From contig NZ_JACVAU010000001.1 in assembly GCF_014852005.1 (NCBI RefSeq), positions 828,001-892,000 of the forward strand: a stretch of 64,000 nt of DNA, given 5' to 3'. Positions within the stretch are counted from its first letter, which is position 1, and the number at the start of each line of letters is the position of its first letter. The notes beneath the pieces were generated by a model. It saw only the letters and a list, made by a program, of their open reading frames with translations. It had not been told where the DNA came from and did not search any database. The stretch is from Pseudoxanthomonas sp. PXM03 (GTDB lineage: Bacteria; Pseudomonadota; Gammaproteobacteria; Xanthomonadales; Xanthomonadaceae). This document shows, piece by piece, positions 1-6,811 of the stretch. The position numbers and the translations under genes were made by a program.

Positions 1-1425
1 CTGCGGGTCATCGATGTTGAAGATGTTCAGCGGCGTGCAGCCGGCGATGATGGCACCCGGGGCGCCGCACTTGACCACGCCGTCGGTGTCCAGGAACGAC
101 GGACCCAGTGCATCGGCCAGGCCCGCGTAGTACACGTAGCCGTAGCTCGTGTTCTCGCTCAGGTAGTGGCCATAGTTGAACGCAGCGTCCCACTTCCAGG
201 TTTCGCCGACGAAGCCTTCCAGGCCTGCGACGACCTGCGAGGTGGTGGTGTCGTAATAGGAGCGACGCTGGCCCAGCGAAGTGAAGCGCGTCAGGAACAG
301 GTTGTCATCGGTGGCGCTGACCGGCCCGAAGTTCACACCGAACGGGTTGTAGTAGTTGTCGGCGGAGATGACGACGCCGTCGGACGAGGTGTCGAACGGC
401 AGCGCGGCGATCGCGAAGTTCGACGAAGTCTTGTTGTGGTAGACCTCGGCAAATGCGTTCAGGTTGTCCGTGATCTGGTAGTTCGCCAGGAAGAACGCAT
501 TGGTGCGCTCCTGCGGCGTCATGATCAGGTTGGTGGCCTGGTAGTTGTACGAGTCGGTCGAACCCGTGTAGCAGCGATAATCGTCGGTGGTGTCGCCGGC
601 AGCACCGGGGATGCGGGTGACGTTGTCGCAGCCGTACTGTGCGATCAGCGGGCTGCCTTCCGGGAAGAAGATGCGACCACGCGGAGCGCGGCTCGAACCA
701 GCGACAGAGACCGCACCGCTGTACAGGTAGGTCGCGTCCTTCGAGAAATCACGGTCAGCCGAAGAGATGCCATCGAACTTGTTGTAGTTCAGGCCGGCAA
801 TGATGTTGCCCTTCTCGCCCACCTGGCCGAAGGTCACCGAACCGCCGCTGCGCTGGCCGTCCTGGTGGCTGGGGGTCATGCCGAAGTCGACCGATGCGGT
901 CAGGCCTTCGAAATCGCGGCGCAGGATGAAGTTGACCACGCCTGCGACGGCATCGGAGCCGTACACGGCCGAGGCACCGCTCATCAGCACTTCGATGCGC
1001 TCGACGGCCGAGGACGGAATGGAGTTGAGGTCGTTGTTGACGATGCGGCGGCCGTTGACCAGCAGCAGGGTGCGCTCGGAACCCAGGCCGCGCAGTTCCA
1101 CGGTGGACGAGCCGTCGCCACCGCCATTGTTGACCTGCGGGTTGGTGGCGGCGCCGGAAACGGCGGGCAGTTCCTGGATCAGATCGCCCAGCGTCAGCTT
1201 GCCGGTCTGTTCGATGGCGGCGCGGTCGATGATCACGACCGGGCTGGCGGTCTCGGTTTCAACGCGGGCAACGCGCGAACCGGTGACCTGGATGGCGTCC
1301 AGGGTCTTGGCGCCTTCGGTGGTGGATTCCTGTGCGAACGCGAGGCCGGTGCCGGCAGCGCTGGTCGCACCCACTGCGAGGACGAAGCCGATGGCTTCGC
1401 GCAGCTTGGTGGTCTTGAAGTTCAT
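1..1425 (-). CDS. TonB-dependent receptor, N-terminal 475 residues (cut by window edge)
   Basis: Outer-membrane TonB-gated transporter; the C-terminal part of the barrel lies beyond base 1. The protein begins MNFKTTKLREAIGFVLAVG, a signal peptide ending near AFA-QE, followed by a TonB-box-like stretch (LDAIQVTGSR). The plug domain runs over about residues 55-170 and contains the typical ELRGLGSERTLLLVNGRR and SAVERIEVLMSGASAVYGSD motifs. Barrel sequence follows, reaching GCTPLNIFN at the edge. The ATG is preceded by a GA-rich ribosome site. The N terminus is nearly the same as that of the receptor at 6812-9484, so they are paralogues. The substrate cannot be read from the sequence. Receptors of this style in Xanthomonadaceae are often used for sugars or peptides (family knowledge). 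Confidence 0.93.
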   Translation of the reverse strand, partial: MNFKTTKLREAIGFVLAVGATSAAGTGLAFAQESTTEGAKTLDAIQVTGSRVARVETETASPVVIIDRAAIEQTGKLTLGDLIQELPAVSGAATNPQVNNGGGDGSSTVELRGLGSERTLLLVNGRRIVNNDLNSIPSSAVERIEVLMSGASAVYGSDAVAGVVNFILRRDFEGLTASVDFGMTPSHQDGQRSGGSVTFGQVGEKGNIIAGLNYNKFDGISSADRDFSKDATYLYSGAVSVAGSSRAPRGRIFFPEGSPLIAQYGCDNVTRIPGAAGDTTDDYRCYTGSTDSYNYQATNLIMTPQERTNAFFLANYQITDNLNAFAEVYHNKTSSNFAIAALPFDTSSDGVVISADNYYNPFGVNFGPVSATDDNLFLTRFTSLGQRRSYYDTTTSQVVAGLEGFVGETWKWDAAFNYGHYLSENTSYGYVYYAGLADALGPSFLDTDGVVKCGAPGAIIAGCTPLNIFNIDDPQ

Positions 1426-1509
1426 TCTCTCTCCAGATGAGGTCTGTTACGCCCTAGGGATACCCGGCTGGCAAGCCAAATACGGCTACCAAAATGCTGG
1501 GGTGACCCG

Positions 1510-1538
1510 ATCATAGACGCGCGGCCGGGAGAATTAAA
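1510..1538 (-). promoter_or_regulatory. Promoter of the first TonB receptor, with GGGGTGACC box
   Basis: On the minus strand there is TTTAAT (1533-1538), a 17-base spacer and TATGAT (1510-1515), followed by GGTCACCCC (1499-1507) just downstream. Exactly the same arrangement occurs before the second receptor at 9568-9596, which supports a real promoter and perhaps a shared operator. Rest of the 1426-1638 gap: no further signal seen. Confidence 0.6.
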
Positions 1539-1638
1539 GAGTCGTTAAGGCGCTTTGGCAGGCCCGGGCGGGAGAAATTTCCATTTCCCTCTATTCATGC
1601 GCGTGATGAACGGGTGAAAGCCCCAGATTCGGCGGGGA

Positions 1639-3027
1639 TCAGGTGGGGATGACGTCGAACGCCAGGCTGATGCGCGCGGTGGGGCCGCTGTAGGGGACGG
1701 TGTGGTGGAAGAAGTACGAAGGGAAAAGCAGCACTTCACCTGTGCGGGGAACGTGCTGGAGGCTGCGGGGAGGCGCGCTCCGGGCAAACTCGGGCTGCGG
1801 ATGCCCGAACACGATGGCACCACTGTCCGTCGCCGTGGGCTGGCCCGCATCCAGATAGAAGACGCCACTCATCCAGCCGGCCGGATGGATATGGGGCGTC
1901 TGGTGGCCTCCTTCGTGCAGAACGGTGGCCCACATCTGCAAGCGCCAGCGCCGGGGCATGGCAAGCCGCCAGGGATGCGTTGCCAGCCCGGGATTGGCGG
2001 CCAGTGCCGCCATCTGGCGGGTAACCCCTTCGGACACCGCCTCGCCAAGCGCATGGAAGGGGGACCCTTCCGTCAGGTCGAGCATGATGCTCTGCTGGCC
2101 GCGCACCGTTGAACGGCCGGCCGGCTCCCAGTTGAGCTCGGGATGGGATTCGACGGCCACGCGCAATCCGTCCCGTGCGGTCTTGGGAAGGGTGTCGAGT
2201 GTCGTCACGCCGAGCAATGCGGCGAAGTCCATCAGCGCATCCACCTCGTCGTGGCGGCCAAGCTCGTTGGCTGCGATGTACAGGCCTGCCAGGGCGGTCT
2301 GGTCTCCCGGTGCCAGCGCGAGTGCGCGCTCGAATCGCCGGTAGGCCGCGTCGGGCTGATGTCCCCGCAGAAGACACAGGGCGTGGTTGGTCAGGAACTC
2401 GGGATTGGACGACGTTGCGGGTTCGAGCCGCGAATAGAGCTGCAGCGCAGACGGAACATCTCCCGCGCCATCGTAGGCGCTGGCCAGCGCGTGCAGGATC
2501 GCTGGTTGTCCGGGCGAACGCAGTTCCGCGGCGCGCAGTGCGTGGATGGCGTCGGCCGCATCGCCCTTCCGCAGCAGCAGGATGCCCATGTTGACCCAGG
2601 CATCCACCATGTCGGGTTGTAGCTGCGTGGCGTGCCGGAAATCGTCCAGGGCCTCGCCGAGCCGGTGCAGGCCGAGGTGGGCCAGCGCACGCTGGAAGTA
2701 GGCCGGTGCGAAGCTGGGCGACACCGAAATGAAGTGGTCGAAATCCGCGCAGGCCTGTGCCGGCTCGCTCAATCCCATCAGGACCAGGCCGCGCTGGAAG
2801 TACCAGTCATCGAGTCCCGGTGCCTGCGCGATGGCGCGATCCAGCACCTCCCGCGCGGCGGCAAGGTTGCCCGCCTGGTAGTGCACGCCGGCCAGTTCGC
2901 TGGCGACGGGAGCCCCCGCTTCCAGGCACAGGCGGTAAAGCCGGATCGCTTCACCGATCTGGCCCTGTTGCAACGCCGCGCGCGCCCGGGAAATCAGTTC
3001 TTCGATGGAGGAATGTTCGTTCGTCAT
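1639..3027 (-). CDS. TPR protein with C-terminal putative 2OG-Fe(II) oxygenase domain
   Basis: A 462-residue cytoplasmic-looking protein (no signal peptide). Residues 8-270 are degenerate tetratricopeptide repeats. Residues about 300-460 match the 'putative 2OG-Fe(II) oxygenase' type (PF13759-like). Visible motifs are HIHP at 379-382, FYLD at 390-393, SGAIVFGHP, FPSYFFHH at 435-442 and the arginine of ARISLAF at 452; the histidines are the likely iron ligands and the arginine the likely 2-oxoglutarate contact. It is the last gene of a four-gene operon, 45 bases after the glycosyltransferase. The TPR part suggests a protein or peptide substrate (inference). Hydroxylation is expected from the fold, but activity and target are unknown. 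A stand-alone relative with the same motifs is the first gene of the operon. Confidence 0.8.
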   Translation of the reverse strand: MTNEHSSIEELISRARAALQQGQIGEAIRLYRLCLEAGAPVASELAGVHYQAGNLAAAREVLDRAIAQAPGLDDWYFQRGLVLMGLSEPAQACADFDHFISVSPSFAPAYFQRALAHLGLHRLGEALDDFRHATQLQPDMVDAWVNMGILLLRKGDAADAIHALRAAELRSPGQPAILHALASAYDGAGDVPSALQLYSRLEPATSSNPEFLTNHALCLLRGHQPDAAYRRFERALALAPGDQTALAGLYIAANELGRHDEVDALMDFAALLGVTTLDTLPKTARDGLRVAVESHPELNWEPAGRSTVRGQQSIMLDLTEGSPFHALGEAVSEGVTRQMAALAANPGLATHPWRLAMPRRWRLQMWATVLHEGGHQTPHIHPAGWMSGVFYLDAGQPTATDSGAIVFGHPQPEFARSAPPRSLQHVPRTGEVLLFPSYFFHHTVPYSGPTARISLAFDVIPT

Positions 3028-3072
3028 CTCGTGGATACCGGTTGGACCCTGCCGAACGGAGGGAATGGTCCG

Positions 3073-5019
3073 TCAGGCAAGGATGCCTTTCTCCCGGAGC
3101 ATCCGCTCGCAGGTCGCTTCTATTCCCGCTGCCGAGCGTCTTGCATCGAACAGGACGCCTTCCCGCACGGCCGTCGCGACGCGATGGCGCAGCGCTTCCA
3201 GTTCGTCGGGATGGTTCGCGAGCCAGGCGGCCCGCTCCACATATTCGGTGGTATCCGCCACCACGAGTTCTTCCAGCCCGAGGGCCCGGTTGACACTGAC
3301 ACCCAGGCGTGAGGGTGGGGTCTGCCCCGCGCGGCAGAGTACCGGCAGTCCGCTGGCGACCGCATCGAGTGTGGTGGCGCCACCTTGATAGCGGAAGGCG
3401 TCGAGCATCAGGTCGCAGCTCGCCGCCCGGTCGGCCTGATCTTCCGGTGCAAGGGCGTCGACCACCATGAGCCTGGAAGGGTCGCCGCCGATGGCGCTCC
3501 AATGCCTGAGAAAGCCCGGCCGGGCTACAGGAGGCAGATACACCATCAGCGTGGCCTGCGGCGCCAGCCTCATGATCTCGAGCCATGCCGCCACCAGCGC
3601 TGCGTCCAGCTTGTAGCTGTTGTTGAAGCTGGCAAGGACCGCGCTTCCCTCCGCCGGCAGGCCGAAACGTTCGCGCTGTCTGCGACCGCCAACCCGCGGG
3701 GGAGGAGGGAAGACGCTTACCGGAAGGCGGACGACACGGTCGTCGAAGGGCCAGGCGTGCGTTGACGGTTGTACGTGTTCATCGAGCAGGATGGCGTCCA
3801 GCCAGCGCGCCTGCTGGGCATGAAGGAAGCCAAGCCAGCCGAGTTGCAGGGCTGCGGGACGGGACGCCAGGATTTCCAGGCGTGCGCCCGTGGTAGGTCC
3901 GTTCAGATCGATCAGGACGTGGATGCCGTCCTGCCGGATACGCTCGACGACGCCAGCGACGCCCATATCCCCGCACTCCACGTACACATCGCTGCTCTCG
4001 CGGATCCGCGACGCCACCGCATCATCGTGCCGGCGGAGGGAATAGACGAAGACCTCGAATCGTTCCCGCGCATGGAGGCGGAACACATCGTCCACCAGTT
4101 GCCCCACGGCGTGCATGCCCAGGTCCGCGGAGAGATAGCCGATCCGGATCCTGCCGCCGGCGGGAATGGGTTCCGGGGCTGCAGGCGCGAGTCGGACAAG
4201 GGCAGCCGTGCGCGCGGAAACAGCCTCCATGTAGTGGTTCAGGGCGGACTGGACCAACGCGCTCTCCAACGGGAGATACGTGAGCGGGAACGCCTCGAGA
4301 ACGGGCTCGCGTGGAATGCCATCGGCGACCAGGCGCCGGAACCGCTCAAGCGTTTCATGTTCGCTCGAGAACTCGCAGAGTCGTGCTTCGGTCTGCGCCA
4401 GGCGAAGAAGGATGTCCGGACGATCGGGATAGATGCGGCACGCCTGCTGGTAGCCACTGCGTGCGAGTTCCAGGTTCCCCGACTGCTCGGCGCACATCGC
4501 GATGTTGTAGATCTCTCCCGGCTGCTCGGCCGAGGCTCTCGTGTAGGCGTGGATGGCCTCTTCCCAGCGTTGCTGCTGATGAAGGCTCTCCCCAAGGTAA
4601 TGCCAGGCTTCGCCAAATCCTGGCGCTAGCGAAAGGGCGCGCCGCAGCGAGATCTCCGCGCGCGGATACTCGCCCGCCCGGACGTCGATGCTTCCCTTCA
4701 GCATCCAGGCCATCGCGTCATGCGGCAAACGCCGGGTGGCTTCGTCCGCCGCCTGCATCGCGTCTTCGACGGTGCCGCCCTCGCGCAGGCACGCGGCCAG
4801 CGCGAGCAGCACCTGGGGGTCGTCGGGCGCGAGGCGCCTGACCTCCGTCAGTATCTTCGCCGCATCCTGGGCTCGCGCTGTCTGCATGAGCAGGAGCGCG
4901 TAGTCGAACAGGAGTGCGGCATTCGCAGGATCCGCCGCGAGGGCGCGTTCGTAATGGATGCCTGCGGTGACGGTATCCCCGGCCGCATGCGAACGGCGCG
5001 CTTGCTCGGCGTCCGTCAT
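3073..5019 (-). CDS. TPR / SPINDLY-type O-GlcNAc-transferase-like glycosyltransferase (GT41)
   Basis: A 648-residue protein with the architecture of O-linked N-acetylglucosamine transferases: about five TPR units (residues 5-205) followed by the split GT-B catalytic region. GT41 landmarks visible are IRIGYLSADLGMH with the conserved His303, LGWLGF at 394-399, FNNSYKLD with Lys470 (equivalent to the UDP-contacting lysine) and DLMLDAFRYQGGATTLDAV at 536-554. This family transfers a sugar from a nucleotide sugar to Ser/Thr of proteins; some bacterial relatives use other sugars or act on flagellin or adhesins. The ATG overlaps the stop of the methyltransferase by four bases (ATGA). Acceptor and donor are not determinable here. 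Confidence 0.85.
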   Translation of the reverse strand: MTDAEQARRSHAAGDTVTAGIHYERALAADPANAALLFDYALLLMQTARAQDAAKILTEVRRLAPDDPQVLLALAACLREGGTVEDAMQAADEATRRLPHDAMAWMLKGSIDVRAGEYPRAEISLRRALSLAPGFGEAWHYLGESLHQQQRWEEAIHAYTRASAEQPGEIYNIAMCAEQSGNLELARSGYQQACRIYPDRPDILLRLAQTEARLCEFSSEHETLERFRRLVADGIPREPVLEAFPLTYLPLESALVQSALNHYMEAVSARTAALVRLAPAAPEPIPAGGRIRIGYLSADLGMHAVGQLVDDVFRLHARERFEVFVYSLRRHDDAVASRIRESSDVYVECGDMGVAGVVERIRQDGIHVLIDLNGPTTGARLEILASRPAALQLGWLGFLHAQQARWLDAILLDEHVQPSTHAWPFDDRVVRLPVSVFPPPPRVGGRRQRERFGLPAEGSAVLASFNNSYKLDAALVAAWLEIMRLAPQATLMVYLPPVARPGFLRHWSAIGGDPSRLMVVDALAPEDQADRAASCDLMLDAFRYQGGATTLDAVASGLPVLCRAGQTPPSRLGVSVNRALGLEELVVADTTEYVERAAWLANHPDELEALRHRVATAVREGVLFDARRSAAGIEATCERMLREKGILA

Positions 5020-5999
5020 GGCGAGACGACGAGGGTCCAGCCCATGCGGCTGCCAGCGGCCTGGTCGAGGGGGCGCAGGATGGATGATGCGTAACCTGCC
5101 TCAATGCACTGTTGATGCAGGCCCTCGAGTTCCCGCAGGTCCATGATGGCGCTGGCCAGGTGTTGCAGTCGCGTACGTTCGTTTTCCAGGTCATCGCGTG
5201 CATTCGCAAGATATTGCAGCGCGTGCCATGGCGAACCTTGCGCCTGTTCCAGCGTGGCGTGCAGGTAGTGGAATGCCTTGCGCAGGATCGCTGCCTCGGG
5301 AAGCGCCGAGGCGGCGGCGACAAGCCGGGTGGACGCCGACTGGAAGGCCTGCTGGATCTGCGCGGTGCCTTGGCTCGAAGCCGGCGACACAGCCAGGCTC
5401 GAAACCCACTGGTGCGCCAGGTCGAGGATCCGGGTTTCGTCGAACAAGAGGGCGCACGCTTCATGTTGCTGGCGCAGCGTCATGGAAATCAGCGAATCCG
5501 AGCTGTGCAGCAGGAACGCCGCCGTGCCCGCGTGCCCGATGATCCGGAAAATCTCCTGCAGCGCAGGTTCCCGCGTGCGTGAATATTCAAAGGCGTATTG
5601 GGACGTGACGAGCGCGACACTGCCCGCTTCGAAAGGCAGGTCCTCCATACGCGTGCGGGCATGGAAGGTGATCCCGTCGAATGACGTCGCGCCGGATGCC
5701 CAGCGCGGAGGGTCGATATCCGCCGCATCCACACCATGGATATCGAAGTCGATGCCACGCTGCGCGGCATGCCGCTTGGCGAGCAGGGCCAATGCGCCGT
5801 TGCCGGTGCCGACGTCCACCACCCGCTGCCGTGCTTGGAGACCGTTGAAGCGGGCATTCCAGAATGCCGCGATCTCGCCGTCGTAGTTCCCTTCGATGGC
5901 GGTGGAACAGGAGTGCAGCACGCCGGCGCGCCAGAGCCTGCTCCAGGCATCGCTTTCGAGGGGCGCGGGTCCAGTCGGCATGGTGTGTTCGTGGCTCAC
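5016..5999 (-). CDS. Class I SAM-dependent methyltransferase
   Basis: A 327-residue protein if started at the GTG (5997-5999) that overlaps the upstream stop as GTGA; an ATG at 5979-5981 is the alternative start. Residues 59-71 read RVVDVGTGNGALA, the glycine-rich SAM-binding motif I. They are followed by an acidic beta-2 end (HGVDAADID) and SQYAFEYS in the motif IV region. The C-terminal 130 residues are helical and unassigned. It is second in the operon between an oxygenase-like enzyme and a TPR glycosyltransferase, so it probably modifies the same substrate, either the added sugar or the polypeptide (inference). Fold confidence is high; substrate unknown. Confidence 0.8.
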   Translation of the reverse strand: MSHEHTMPTGPAPLESDAWSRLWRAGVLHSCSTAIEGNYDGEIAAFWNARFNGLQARQRVVDVGTGNGALALLAKRHAAQRGIDFDIHGVDAADIDPPRWASGATSFDGITFHARTRMEDLPFEAGSVALVTSQYAFEYSRTREPALQEIFRIIGHAGTAAFLLHSSDSLISMTLRQQHEACALLFDETRILDLAHQWVSSLAVSPASSQGTAQIQQAFQSASTRLVAAASALPEAAILRKAFHYLHATLEQAQGSPWHALQYLANARDDLENERTRLQHLASAIMDLRELEGLHQQCIEAGYASSILRPLDQAAGSRMGWTLVVSP

Positions 6000-6670
6000 G
6001 GCGCAGGCACGTTCTTCCAGCGGCACCAGGAATTCAGTGCAACGACGATCCGGGGGCGCTCACCGGTGTAGGGAAACACTTCGTGCAGCAGGTAGGAAGG
6101 GAAGGCGATCATCTGGCCGGGCTTGTGGTTCAACTGCCACGGGCCAATACGATAGGGGGTCTGCATGCGTTCGATGGATGGGTCGCGGTACATGTCGCAA
6201 CCGGTCCGGGGATCGTGGAATCGCACGGCACCGCTTTCCGGTGCACTCGCATCGCCAGGATCGACGCAGTAGATGGCGGACCAACTCGCGTTGGGATGGT
6301 TGTGCAGGCTCTGGAACCCGCCCTTCCTCGTGACATGGAACCAGGAATGCATGTCCAGGTGGATGTTGGCCATGTCTTCGTCGGACAGCTGGTTGATGCC
6401 CTGGATGAAGGTCTGCAACGACGCGCGCAGGAAACCGAAAAGTTCCTGGATCGGTCTCTCCGGGCGCTGGTGCAGGAAAAAGTGGCTCTCGAAGATGCCG
6501 TACTGGGTGTCCCGGCGTATGGGGTCTCGATGCTTGTCGCCCTGGCTTTCCAGGCGAAGGAACAACGACGCCAGTTCAGCATTGAGCCGTGAAGCGTCGG
6601 CGATCTGGCATTGCAGCATCGGCACCGCGTAAAGCGGGAAGACCTGCGCCTGAATCTCGTTGCTTGCCAT
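5996..6670 (-). CDS. Putative 2OG-Fe(II) oxygenase
   Basis: A 224-residue protein from the ATG at 6668-6670. An ATG 60 bases upstream gives a poorly composed extension and was not chosen. It has a double-stranded-beta-helix oxygenase pattern: HNHP at 123-126, YCVDPGD, SGAVRFHDP, FPSYLLHEVFPY at 190-201 and RPRIVVALN with Arg207. The same spaced motifs appear in the C-terminal domain of the TPR protein at 1639-3027, so the two are paralogous domains. First gene of the four-gene operon, separated from the receptor upstream by a strong hairpin. It resembles the phytanoyl-dioxygenase-like or PF13759 proteins that sit beside TonB receptors in related genomes (from memory, unverified). Confidence 0.78.
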   Translation of the reverse strand: MASNEIQAQVFPLYAVPMLQCQIADASRLNAELASLFLRLESQGDKHRDPIRRDTQYGIFESHFFLHQRPERPIQELFGFLRASLQTFIQGINQLSDEDMANIHLDMHSWFHVTRKGGFQSLHNHPNASWSAIYCVDPGDASAPESGAVRFHDPRTGCDMYRDPSIERMQTPYRIGPWQLNHKPGQMIAFPSYLLHEVFPYTGERPRIVVALNSWCRWKNVPAP

Positions 6671-6743
6671 GCGGGCGTCCCATCGTGCGGTCCGCGAATG
6701 ATGCCACGCCACCATCATGTCGGAAGGCATGGCCCTGAAAGCA

Positions 6744-6767
6744 CGATGCCCCCGTTAGGGGGCATCG
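6744..6767 (-). terminator. Strong hairpin after the second TonB receptor
   Basis: Perfect 10-base stem CGATGCCCCC / GGGGGCATCG with a GTTA loop, 45 bases past the receptor stop. There is no long U run, only TTTC further on. A second smaller stem, GGACCC/GGGTCC, sits at 6771-6790. It probably limits read-through from the receptor into the oxygenase operon. Confidence 0.55.
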
Positions 6768-6811
6768 CGTGGACCCGATGGATTGGGTCCGGTTCACAGC
6801 CTCTGATCAGA

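Noticed and set aside
166..1440. Plus-strand open frame of 424 codons over the first receptor
   Set aside because: Antisense shadow of the receptor; no recognisable protein features.
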